From the NCBI RefSeq assembly GCF_001189845.1, contig NZ_LFLZ01000012.1, forward strand, positions 62,001 to 126,000: DNA of 64,000 nt, given 5' to 3'. The first letter of the stretch is position 1. Every line of letters begins with the position of its first letter. Shown here one piece after another: positions 18,401 to 27,165 of this stretch. Below the pieces are notes generated by a model. The model did no database searches. It saw only the letters and a program-made list of their open reading frames with translations, and had not been told where the DNA came from. The translations under genes were made by a program, and so were the position numbers. Origin of the DNA: Bradyrhizobium tropiciagri. GTDB taxonomy: Bacteria > Pseudomonadota > Alphaproteobacteria > Rhizobiales > Xanthobacteraceae.

Positions 18401-20550
18401 ATGGAAGCGAGCGTGACGCAACGCCGGCGTGACACGGCGCCTTATAGAGCCTCGAGCATTCGCCGGGACGCAATCGTTCTGGAAGGAACTGCTACCTGGC
18501 TCGACAACAGGAGGGAAGATCCCGTGTGGATCTTACCTGAGCCGAATGGTCCGCGACGTAACAAGAGGCGAGAACTTCGATTTGCTTATCGCCTGCCGGA
18601 CGGATCACTGCTGACTGCTCCAGAGAATGATCATCTCTATAGAGTGACGAAGGAATATGCGGTCCTCATCCGGGAGGGACCGTTTGCGATTTCCGATAGG
18701 TTATCTGTCGATCTCCACGCGACTCTCGTTAGCAATTTGATGTCCGTCGTCGGTTGGATGCGACTGAACGGAATTGCGGCGTTTGAGGCTCTGACCGCGT
18801 CTGATATCGAGGATCTGTCCTTGAGCGCTGCTTACGGAGTGGCCACGCAGCTCAACGCCTTCGAGCGGCTTCGCAACACATTCGTGCGATTGATCAAAGA
18901 GGGAAAGCTTGAGGACCTTTTTCGGAGTAGGCCTCTTAGCCGGGTAGATCGTTCGGCCGTGCTTCGCGAGGCGGCGCTGCCCGACACCTTTCTGACCAAC
19001 AGCGAAACCAGGAAAGTAATCGCTTGCGTTGAAGCAGCGGTGAAGGCGGGAGAGCGGGGAGATAAGCTGACCGCCGCCTTGCTATCTCTCGAGAAACCCA
19101 AGAGCAAGCCCGTGACGCGTACAGAGCTCGAGCGTAAACTGCGACCGCTTGCGGACCTTTGGGCAGCTCGATCTCTCCTGAAAGGGGACAAACTGACCGT
19201 TGAGCCCTTTCCCGAAGGTCTCGGCCAAATCGTAGCAGGCCTAGGAGTAGAGGTCGGCCGGACGCCGACGGTACCTGTACGACAAGCGATGGAATTGGTC
19301 GACGCGTCGATACGCTGGATGCTTGACTACGCAGATCCCATAATCGCAGCTCACGAGACCGCTCTCCTTCTGCGAGACATGGCCCGGTTCGATATTTCCG
19401 ATGCTGTTAACTTGGCCGTCGGGCAGATGGATAATGTTCCCGGATCTGCTACGCCCTTGGCATTGATCGGCACGGTCCGGAATCGAAGTGGCAATCCGCT
19501 AAGCATCACACTTCCAGATGCAGTTAGATACTTGGCCACGGCTTCGCTGGTGATCATCGCCACGTTTAGCGGTCGCAGGATAGGTGAAGTCCTCGGATTG
19601 ACCTCGAACTGTGTGCACGGGAATTCCAAGGATGGGTTCTGGATCAGGACCTACATCGAGAAAACTGCTCGTCGAAAGGAACTCACCCCATGTCCGGCCC
19701 TTGTCGCTACCGCCGTTGAGACGCTCGAGCGCCTGAGCTTTCGTGCGCGTGGCGGGGATCCGGACGCAGAAATCTGTCGTTGGGCAGCGATTGACGCGAA
19801 CGACAAGGGCCAAACCCGTACCCTCAACCCAATTGCGGACTTGAACAACTTCGCAGCTGTCGTCGGCATATCGGTGACAAAAAATGCGAGCGTGTGGCAC
19901 TTTACGCCACATCAATTTCGCCGGTTCTTCAGCATCGCATACGTTTGGCGATACCAGTTGGGGGACCTTGGTGCGCTTTCTCATCATCTGCGCCACACTG
20001 ATATCGTCGCGACGAGACGTTATGTAACCGAGGCGGCCGCGGGATTATTGGTCGAGGAAGAGGGAGAGTTTACTAAGGCGATTTTGCGCGAGGCCGCCTC
20101 TGGAGAACGCAAACTTGGCGGAGCTTCGGTGAGAGATTTCAGCGCATCGTAGAGCGTTGGAAATCGGAAGTTCGGATCGTCATGCCGGACCGGCTGAATA
20201 GGTGGATCGACAATTTCGTTTCGGAGACGCAAATCCTTCTGAAGAGCAATCCTTGGAGCTACTGTGTTTGTCCAGAAACGGCAGAAGGAGCGGCGCACGC
20301 CAATTGTCGAAGTTCGGATCGGGATCCTGAATGTGCGCGGGGCGCCGACCTTGCAAAAGCTGCGCCTCACGTTTGTTCAGGATGCTTCCACAACTGCACC
20401 GATCCGATATTTAGGCCCTATATGGAAGAGGAGATTAGGCTGGTCCGGCGACGGCTCAAAGATCCGTCGTTACCTGCTCTTGCGCGAAACGCAGAAAAGA
20501 AGCGGCTCGCTAACCTTCTCGACTACCTGGAAGCGGGTTTCAAGGAATAG
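18401..20550 (+). pseudogene. Tyrosine recombinase of the island with one apparent frameshift
   Basis: The first 583-codon frame has a full catalytic domain: Arg in FSGRRIGEVLGL (about residue 392), Lys421, the HQFRR box (His504, Arg507), HHLRHTD and Tyr541 in ATRRYV. At about 20127 the frame changes from 2 to 1 (…KLGGA then GERFQRIVERWKSEVRIV…). The continuation to 20550 carries a Cys-rich tail (YCVCPE…CSGCFHNC), like the tail of the 891-aa recombinase. Restoring one base, for example a T in GCTT, gives one protein of about 716 residues. The C-terminal frame also has its own ATG at 20182. Either decay, a consensus error or a programmed shift. Confidence 0.75.
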
Positions 20551-20564
20551 TTGAGCTATTCGAA

Positions 20565-21086
20565 ATGGGAAGGATTACGTACCCGGGAACTGTACTTGAG
20601 CGTCTGAATAGAAAGCTCTTGGTTCTGAGAAAGCTTAGCAGGGGCTCGGGGCTCCCAGTCGGTACTTATGTGCCACGCAGCCTCAGGGACTTCGCTCGGT
20701 GGCATGATGAGGAATTCGGACTCTATCCGGTCGGGAGTCCGAATGAAATGACGACGACCCACCCTCGCTATGGCCAAATCGCCAGCAGAGCGCGGCGGCT
20801 GCTTACCGAGATCCACTCCAAGCAAAAGGCACGAGTTCGGCGCCCAAAGCTCGGCGAGCGCTGTGCGATGCTCCAAGTTGAAGTTGACAGGGCGAGAGAG
20901 AGGGAGAGTTCGTTAATGAGCCAGTTTCACGTGATGCAGGATCAAATAGATCAGTTGAAAAAGCAGCTGGCGAGTTCCAATTCCAGGAAGGAGTATCTCG
21001 CGACGCAAAACTCACTCCTGACGAAGCGTCTCTCGGAACTGCAATCAGTAGCCGTCATTCATGTTCCGTCTTCAGAATCGGATTAG
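20565..21086 (+). CDS. Coiled-coil accessory protein of the recombinase module
   Basis: A 173-residue protein. The N-terminal half is basic with an Arg-rich turn (ASRARRLLTEIH). The C-terminal half (about 105-160) is a heptad-like coiled coil (MLQVEVDRARERESSLM, QFHVMQDQIDQLKKQL). It lies 14 bp after the second recombinase and 23 bp before the third, so it is co-transcribed. Small coiled-coil or HTH partners are known for multi-recombinase elements (TnpC of Tn554, the fourth gene of GInt ginABCD operons); equivalence here is inference from position and shape. Confidence 0.7.
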   Translation: MGRITYPGTVLERLNRKLLVLRKLSRGSGLPVGTYVPRSLRDFARWHDEEFGLYPVGSPNEMTTTHPRYGQIASRARRLLTEIHSKQKARVRRPKLGERCAMLQVEVDRARERESSLMSQFHVMQDQIDQLKKQLASSNSRKEYLATQNSLLTKRLSELQSVAVIHVPSSESD

Positions 21087-21109
21087 GTGTTATCGATATC
21101 GAGTAACGA

Positions 21110-22414
21110 ATGGCTCGAATTCGCGACGAAATTGATCGAGAAGCACGCCTTCCCGTTGTCGAGATCCGATTGTCCGATGACAGTTGCGTATTAGGAGGTG
21201 CTTCTAGACCCGGAATCCCGACTCTTCGTCTGCGGGAGACGGGTTTCATACTCACCGAACCCTCGAACTGGCTAAGAGGGCTCGTTCTGCGGCGCCAAAA
21301 GGCTCTCAGCACGGTTCTTGAATATGCGAAAATTCTACGCGAGTGGTTTGACCGCCTCGACAAGCGGGCCATGCTCCGTCTCGACGAAGGATTCCGAATG
21401 GAATTTCACCTACATGGTAGAACCATCGTTGATGACGCGGACTTGATTGAGTGGCGAGATGCGATGGAGACCGCCGGGATATCCCCAACGCGGATAAACA
21501 AAAAGATCAGCTGTGTGTTTCAATTCCTGGTCTGGTGTCAAGATAGCGGATGTGTCGCGGGGCTCTACGCAGTCGGGGAGATGCTGGCCGTCTCAGTCGA
21601 GGAGCATGTAACGCGGTCCAAGAATGGGCGAGGTTCGGTTCGAAAGAGGTCGCCGTTGCTTCTGCCCAATAGGCGCCAATCCTATCGTCATACTCCAAAT
21701 CAGCTCGAGATTGAGGGGCTCCATGCCGAAGCGGCGCTTGCCGAGCACGCGGTGAGAAACTCGCTCATGTTGAGTGTGGCCGAGGAGGCCGGGCTTCGAC
21801 GCGCAGAGATCATCGGCATGCTTGTGCATGACATTCCTGCTCTTGAAGTCATCGAGGCGCTCCAAGCGTCAGGCGAATTGCACCATATGTGGGTCAGAGA
21901 CACCAAGCGCGGCAAGCGTCGGAAGGTACCGATGAGCCCGCATCTGCTCCGTACGTTGTTCGAATACATAGCGATTGAGCGCGAAGATCTCTTGGCTCGG
22001 TATGCGGGGCGCAAAGAACAGCCCGAAAATGTGTTTCTGTCGGACAGAGGTCGACGATTCCACCCAAATGCGGTGTCCAACCTATTTGGCCAGTTGTTTC
22101 GGAAGGTGGAGATCAAGAACGCGTCGCTGCATCGGCTCCGGGCCGTATTCTTGACGCGGACCGTGGCCCGATTTCTCGGCAAAACAGACGAACATGGAAT
22201 ACCCATCGCCGAAGCGACCATCCTACTCAAAGCGGCAGAGTACGCCGGTCACAGCAGCGTAGAGACACTTAGACCGTACCTAACAGCACTGATTAAGGCG
22301 AGGATAGACGGGGCAACTGGGACGGACCTGGTTGATCTCGAAGACAAGAAGCGTCTGCTACAGCGCGACGTCAAAATCCTGGAAATGAGATCCCGCGAAC
22401 TTCGACAGAAGTGA
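21110..22414 (+). CDS. Tyrosine recombinase/integrase (third of the module)
   Basis: A 434-residue recombinase with all canonical residues: Arg230 (EEAGLRRAEI), Lys in DTKRGKRRKVPM, His341-x-x-Arg344 (LHRLR), His381 (YAGHSS) and Tyr390 (LRPYL). A SAM-like N-terminal DNA-binding domain spans about 55-150 (VLEYAKILREWFDRL, INKKISCVFQFLVW). It ends the same-strand run of second recombinase, coiled-coil protein and this gene. It is the most conventional of the three and a good candidate for the strand-exchange enzyme of the island. Confidence 0.9.
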   Translation: MARIRDEIDREARLPVVEIRLSDDSCVLGGASRPGIPTLRLRETGFILTEPSNWLRGLVLRRQKALSTVLEYAKILREWFDRLDKRAMLRLDEGFRMEFHLHGRTIVDDADLIEWRDAMETAGISPTRINKKISCVFQFLVWCQDSGCVAGLYAVGEMLAVSVEEHVTRSKNGRGSVRKRSPLLLPNRRQSYRHTPNQLEIEGLHAEAALAEHAVRNSLMLSVAEEAGLRRAEIIGMLVHDIPALEVIEALQASGELHHMWVRDTKRGKRRKVPMSPHLLRTLFEYIAIEREDLLARYAGRKEQPENVFLSDRGRRFHPNAVSNLFGQLFRKVEIKNASLHRLRAVFLTRTVARFLGKTDEHGIPIAEATILLKAAEYAGHSSVETLRPYLTALIKARIDGATGTDLVDLEDKKRLLQRDVKILEMRSRELRQK

Positions 22415-22871
22415 ATCGGAGAGATCGGCCGATCTCAATTCGAAAATGGTCAGTCGGGATCGCGAGATGGTCCGGTTGCGCAACATCCCAACATCCGGCC
22501 CTTGCATCTCGTGGAAGCTAACAGTGCCTCCGATGACGATGGCAGGACCCGGATATCTCGTGCCGCGAAATTGTCGCCCGGGGTGCCACGTTTGACCGCC
22601 AAAGCCGGATGGCACGGAGAAACACTCGGATTTTAATTAGCGGTATTCCGACCCGTTGCGACAGATGAGCCTCGCGACTTGTCTGGTTAGCGCGTACCTA
22701 ATCTGATCACACAAATTGTGGCCGATTCTCAGCCGCTTCGGTAAGCGCCTTACCGGGCTCCTCCATCAATTCGCTATCGCGGATAGGCGGCAGCGCGCGG
22801 CGTCCCAGTCAACATCACCATATCGCAACTAGTCCCTGATCGTGTGATCGGTGGCCCAGCCCGCCCATGGC
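22415..22871. other. Intergenic region after the recombinase module
   Basis: About 457 bp with no credible coding frame on either strand. It lies between the end of the recombinase run and the first fluoride cargo operon (convergent). I looked for a thyA 3' remnant here and found none. Confidence 0.5.
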
Positions 22872-23216
22872 TTACGCCGTCGCTTCTTCTCCATATCGCA
22901 AGACTTGAACCTTTTCTAACGTGATCAGCCCGCTCGTCATGATGCCATCGAGCACGGGCAGGAAGCCGTTGATGTTTTCCTCGCTGTCGACGATCTCAAT
23001 AACCAATGGCAAATCTTCAGAGAGGCGAAGGATCTTGGTCGTGTGGAGCCGGCTCGACTTGCCGAAACCCATAGGGCCGCGCAACACGGTTGCACCGGCC
23101 AGATGTTGTTCGCGCGCCTTCAGGACGATCGCCTCGTATAACGGTGATCCGTTACACTGATCGTCCTCGCCGATAAATATCCGGAGCAGGACCGCCTGCT
23201 TCGGAATTTGCATCAT
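22872..23216 (-). CDS. DUF190 family protein (PII-like fold), copy 1
   Basis: A 114-residue DUF190 protein (AVLLRIFIGEDD, LYEAIVLKAREQHLAGATV, SRLHTTKILRLSEDLPLVIEIVD, VLDGIMTSGLITLEKV). The family has a GlnB-like ferredoxin fold and is often encoded next to crcB. Its start abuts the crcB stop, so it is the last gene of the minus-strand fluoride operon. A close paralogue lies at 32090-32446. A sensor or modulatory role in fluoride response is inferred from context. Confidence 0.88.
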   Translation of the reverse strand: MMQIPKQAVLLRIFIGEDDQCNGSPLYEAIVLKAREQHLAGATVLRGPMGFGKSSRLHTTKILRLSEDLPLVIEIVDSEENINGFLPVLDGIMTSGLITLEKVQVLRYGEEATA

Positions 23217-23677
23217 TAGCTCCCCTTCAAGCGGTTAAGTCGGCTCGCGATTGTGTGCCCCAACCATACTGAGACCAGCCAGGCGATCGTGGAGGCGATA
23301 ATGTACACCAAAGCCGTTTGCTTCATTCCCGAATGGAACAGCTTGAAGGTTTCCAGGCTGAAGGTCGAGAACGTTGTATAGCCCCCGCAAAAGCCGGTCA
23401 TCACGAACTGGCGTTGCCGCGCGCTGGCGAAGAGCCTTCCTTCGGGACCAGTCAATGTAGCGTAAAAGCCAATGATGAAGGACCCGGTGGCGTTGATAAA
23501 CAGCGTGGCCCATGGAAACTCTGTTCCTGTCTGCAGAGCCACCGATACAAGGAATCTTGCCAGGCCGCCAACCACAGCCCCTGATGCCACATAGACGTAA
23601 AGAATCCCAGTATTCCATCGGTCGGCTGTCGTTGAATTCGATTTGCGAAGCATGTGGCGAACTATGTCAAGAGCCAT
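23216..23677 (-). CDS. crcB: Fluoride channel Fluc/CrcB, subunit 1
   Basis: A 153-residue four-helix Fluc protein. The family signatures are FINATGSFIIGFYATL and GFCGGYTTFSTFSLETF, which build the fluoride pore and the central Na+ site. Fluc exports fluoride passively as a dual-topology or heteromeric dimer. It overlaps the second crcB gene by 16 bp, typical of paired Fluc genes whose products assemble together. The N-terminus (about 24 residues before ILYVYVASGAVVGG) is longer than usual, so a later start is possible. Confidence 0.93.
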   Translation of the reverse strand: MALDIVRHMLRKSNSTTADRWNTGILYVYVASGAVVGGLARFLVSVALQTGTEFPWATLFINATGSFIIGFYATLTGPEGRLFASARQRQFVMTGFCGGYTTFSTFSLETFKLFHSGMKQTALVYIIASTIAWLVSVWLGHTIASRLNRLKGS

Positions 23678-24051
23678 TCACTGAGCGAAAACCCGCATGT
23701 CACCGCGGAAAGGCAGAGCACCAGCGAAAGTAAAACGTTGCTGACCGCGCGCCCGGTTTCGCCATCACGGGCCAGCGAAAGCGTCTGCAGGCTGAATGAT
23801 GAAACCGTCGTATAGCAGCCAAGAAAGCCCGTCACGGCAAACAGCCATGGATTGGTCGACGCCATCAATGATGATTGGTCCGTCGCTAGAGCACCCAAGA
23901 TTCCGATCAAGAAGGCTCCGCTGACATTGATGATCATTGTGCCCCACGGAAAAGTCTCGCCCACGTTTCGTGCGACGACGCCCGAGATGAAGTAGCGTGC
24001 ACACCCCCCGAGTACACTGCCAATCACAATGCAAACAAAGCCACTCAGCAC
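23662..24051 (-). CDS. crcB: Fluoride channel Fluc/CrcB, subunit 2
   Basis: A 129-residue second Fluc protein (VLGGCARYFISGVV, MIINVSGAFLIGILGAL, GFLGCYTTVSSFSLQTL). The Asn of the pore and the TTxSSFS motif are present. It precedes the other crcB with a 16-bp overlap and follows the small membrane protein at 24076 in one operon. The two sequences differ clearly, favouring a heterodimer. Confidence 0.93.
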   Translation of the reverse strand: MLSGFVCIVIGSVLGGCARYFISGVVARNVGETFPWGTMIINVSGAFLIGILGALATDQSSLMASTNPWLFAVTGFLGCYTTVSSFSLQTLSLARDGETGRAVSNVLLSLVLCLSAVTCGFSLSEWLLT

Positions 24052-24075
24052 GTTCGATGTCCTCCTTGCAGCCTG

Positions 24076-24339
24076 TTATTTCCGCTCAAGATCGATGTCT
24101 CTGATGATCATGTGTATTCTAGCAATCCCCATGCCAACCGCCTGCCAGATCGCGACGATCAGGATCAGAACAGCGAGAAGCAGTAGGATGGTCGATTGCT
24201 CCGGAGCAGCGACACCTCCGCTTTCTAGCGCGAACTTGATGCCGCTCAGAAGCAACAGCGCAAAGATCAACCAGATAACCGTATAGCCGTCGGCCCACCG
24301 CTTGTGGAGCTTGATAATCCGAACTGTATCTGGGGTCAT
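24076..24339 (-). CDS. Small two-helix membrane protein in the fluoride operon
   Basis: An 87-residue protein with two hydrophobic segments (TVIWLIFALLLLSGIKFAL and STILLLLAVLILIVAIWQAVG) and a charged C-terminus. It sits between the MFS gene and the crcB pair, 24 bp from crcB. No family recognised. Its position suggests a role linked to fluoride export, but the function is unknown. Confidence 0.7.
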   Translation of the reverse strand: MTPDTVRIIKLHKRWADGYTVIWLIFALLLLSGIKFALESGGVAAPEQSTILLLLAVLILIVAIWQAVGMGIARIHMIIRDIDLERK

Positions 24340-24477
24340 GGTAACACCTGTTGGTTCGACGTCTGCTGATGCAGTTTCCAGTTCCGGTTGCCTCTTCGCA
24401 AGCCGTCACATCGGCGGGCTGCCGAAAAAACGGCTTCAAGAACCCAAAGTGATAATGTTAGCTGCAAGCTGCTGCCC

Positions 24478-25667
24478 CTATGCCACTGTACCGCGCGGAG
24501 AATGGCGGCGCCCTACCCAAGCAAAAACAGGAAGGGCACTCAGTTGCGCCACGACACAGAACGCGATCACGCTAGGGACTGAGAAGTCGTATAGAACACC
24601 TATGATGGCGCTGCCAATAAACCAGGCGAAACTATAGCCGGCCGTGAACATGCCGAACGCTGACGCTCGCCTGTGAACCGACACCATGGGCGCGACAGCG
24701 GCAGGAATGATGGACTCGTGAACGCCCATGCCGAGGCCCCAGATCGCAGCTCCTAGCAACGCGGACCAGAAGCTACCGAGAAAAACCAGAGGTGCAAAGA
24801 GAGCCGAAACAAGCGCGAGCAGGATCAGCACCGCAAACCCGAACCGGTCGAACAATCTCCCGAGAATGAGAGATCCGGTGCCGCTCACCGCCATCGCGAC
24901 GGAATAGAAGATAGCGATCCAATTTCCGGGAACCACTTCAGCGCGGGATAGATGGAAGGCGATCAGGGGGTAGTCAGCGAACCCAGCCGCAACCAGCGCC
25001 GCGCCGAACAGGTAAATCCAAAAAGTGCGCGGCATCCGCGTGGTGCCAGGATTGGAGGGGTTCGTTTCCATATCTTCTGGCTTCGGATAGAGCCAGCGGG
25101 CGATCAATACGAGGCTCAAGTTGATGACGGCAGGGATGAGCAGAACCGCAAATGCCTGAGTGTAGCCGTGACCTTGGGCAAGCATTACCGCCATCGCAAG
25201 CGGCCCGAACATCGCTCCAAACTGATCGAGCGCTTCGTGTAATCCAAAGGCCCATCCGTAACCACCAGCCTGCTTGCCGGCGTGCGAAAGCATCACGTCG
25301 CGTGGCGGATTCCGGATCGCTTTTCCAATTCGCTCGAGAACGATCAATGCGGCGGCAGACGGCCAATTGGAGGTCAGCGCCACGCAGGTACGGATGCCAT
25401 CTGGATGGCATAGCCAAGGATGGTGATCGGCCAATAGCGCCCGGTGATGTCGGCGAAACGGCCGGAAAGCAACCGAAGGCCGTAGCCGAGCAGTTCGCCA
25501 AATCCAGTGACAATCCCGACGACCGTCCCACTGGCCTGTAGAGACGCGAGGTAGGGACCTATGATGCTCCGAGATCCCTCGTAGGTGAAATCCGCGAAAA
25601 AGCTCAAGACGCCGATCAAAATTATGAAGTAAATCGCGAGGCGTCTGGACTGGCCGGCGGTGCTCAT
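24478..25667 (-). pseudogene. MFS transporter with one apparent frameshift
   Basis: Major facilitator of about 396 residues. The N-terminal frame (MSTAGQSRRLAIYFIILIGVLSFFADFTYEGSRSI, and GRFADITGRYWPITILGYAIQ) runs to about 25385. The rest (LERIGKAIRNPPRDVMLSHA … SAFGMFTAGYSFAWFIGSAIIG) continues one frame away. The join ASVPA-(V)ALTSNW is natural, so a single-base loss is implied. A candidate fluoride riboswitch lies upstream on the same strand, placing this gene first in a fluoride-induced operon with the small membrane protein, two crcB and DUF190. Confidence 0.8.
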
Positions 25668-25762
25668 AGCATCACCCCCGGTCGCATTTGCTTGCTGCGC
25701 CGACGATCAAACCTTCGAAACTGGACGAATCGTTCCACATGACGGACTCCCAACAAGGCTCA

Positions 25763-25814
25763 CCTTGCAGGAGGCATTGGCCCATCGGGCGCTTCCGGCG
25801 AACTCCACCGCCGC
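25763..25814 (-). promoter_or_regulatory. Candidate fluoride riboswitch (crcB motif) upstream of the MFS/crcB operon
   Basis: The minus strand reads GGCGGTGGAGTTCGCC, then GGAAGCGCCCGATGGGCC, then AATGCCTCCTGC. This follows the crcB-motif layout: a GGxG(A)UGG…xCC stem-loop, a small hairpin, and a (G)AUGxCUCCU segment whose CUCC can pair with GGAG of the loop. Two deviations from consensus (GGTG for GATG, AATG for GATG) lower confidence. It lies about 100 bp before the MFS start. Confidence 0.65.
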
Positions 25815-26175
25815 ATCATTTATAGTACCGCCGCTTGAACCGGGACACGGTCACTCAGGCGCTTCATTCCAACATAGCGCGCGAGCGCGTTCTTTTCAAT
25901 CGGCGGTGTAGGCCCCGGACCGCCGGGAAATCTCGCTACGCCGCGCGCTCATTGAAGCGCCGTCCTGCAAGTCCACAATACGCAGAGTCGCGTACTCGGC
26001 TCGACGAACCGGGCCATAAGGTGCTCGCGCTCGCCCGGAGTTTGGCGCCTTTCCAGCCATCACTTAGTTGCTTTTGCAGTTGCAGAGGCCAGAGTTGCAG
26101 GGACAGTCAGGATGCCTTCGTAACGTGAAATGCTTGCTCCTCTTGATCGCTCCGCACCCTCTCTCTAGCTTAGGG

Positions 26176-26226
26176 ATGGCGGTGGAGTTCGCCTTTAATA
26201 GCCCAAACGGCCGATGACTCCTGGTT
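26176..26226 (+). promoter_or_regulatory. Fluoride riboswitch (crcB motif) upstream of the HEAT-repeat gene
   Basis: GGCGGTGGAGTTCGCC (26178-26193), an AAAC-bearing linker (GCCCAAACGGCC) and GATGACTCCTGG. GGAGT can pair with ACTCC as the conserved pseudoknot. After the aptamer, GCGAACTC (26231-26238) is an exact complement of GAGTTCGC (26185-26192) inside it. An alternative helix could therefore switch exposure of the AGGGAGAAG ribosome site before the ATG at 26251. The conserved GATG of the first stem is GGTG, as in the minus-strand copy. Confidence 0.75.
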
Positions 26227-26250
26227 CTGTGCGAACTCAGGGAGAAGTCC

Positions 26251-27058
26251 ATGCCGGATCCTGATCAGAACCAAGAGAAGAAGCTCTCCAGCGCCCTTTC
26301 GAGCTTGACGGCCCTCCATCGCGACTGCGGAGGCGTTCTTGAGGTCGTCGCAATCGGTGAACGCGCGATACCTGCATTGAAGGAACTCCTGTTTGAAAGA
26401 GAGCCAAGCGGCCTTTACCAGGTGCGATGCCGCGCGGTCCAAGCACTCGGGATGATCGGCGCTTTCGACGTCATAGAAGAATTCCTGCGGCGGTCGAAGC
26501 CTGCCGACGATCCTGTTGAGCGGGTCGGGGATGATGCCGTGATCAGTGCGGCAGCGCTTGCCATGGCCCGAAAAGGCGATTTGAGAACTTTTACAATTCT
26601 CCGCGGACTGGCATCGCGGCGCCCGCTGATTGGCGTAATCTCGGCGCTCGCCTCTTATCAGAGGTGCGAGGCTGTCCCGGTCCTGATCAATGCATTAGGC
26701 GAGGATGAGTGCCGGCATGCGGCCGAGAGCGCTCTCCTTTCCCTCGGATCGAGGATTGGGCGACAGTTGCTGGAGGCCACGGATTGCTTCAAAGTATCGG
26801 AGCCTTCTTTCGTTGTTGGGCGACATATCGCTCAAGCCCACGCACGCAGATAGGCTCCGATGTTTCATCAACAATGCAGACCCGCAGGTGGCCATACTCG
26901 CATGCCGTGCCGTTTTGCGAAGCGGATCGGAAGATCAGCGCTCAACGGCTCGTGCTCGGTTGATGGAGTTGCGGTTACGCACGTCATGGTTCGAGCGACT
27001 CCAAATTGATCAAGTTCTCTCCTCGGCGGGAGGCAACAGCGATCAGGAGAAGACGTAA
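26251..27058 (+). pseudogene. HEAT-repeat protein with one apparent frameshift
   Basis: About 268 residues of alpha-helical HEAT/PBS-lyase-like repeats (IGERAIPALKELLF, VRCRAVQALGMIG, AVPVLINALGEDECRHAAESALLSLG). Near 26815 the frame moves by +1 (…EATDCFKVSEPSF to LLGDISLKPTHADRLRCFI), and the second part adds further repeats (DPQVAILACRAVLRSG). It lies directly behind a fluoride riboswitch, which makes it a member of the fluoride regulon. HEAT proteins are protein-interaction scaffolds; the partner is unknown. Confidence 0.75.
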
Positions 27059-27165
27059 GCGTCTCATCTCGTCATCGGTTGGGTTTAGCGTCGCGGCCTC
27101 ACTGCAGCGTTACCAGCACCTCGGCGTCGATCATGCCGGCAGCCGGAGCTTTGCGCTCCCTTCTT

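Noticed and set aside
22415..22871. Right end of a short element with the missing thyA 3' half
   Set aside because: No thyA C-terminal coding sequence (for example a YDPHP-like end) is present in any frame.
24340..24470. Possible fluoride riboswitch directly before the small membrane protein and crcB genes
   Set aside because: The minus strand has CCGATGTGACGG and GCATCAGCAG but no matching first stem or 3' segment; the motif further upstream at 25.8 kb is much better.
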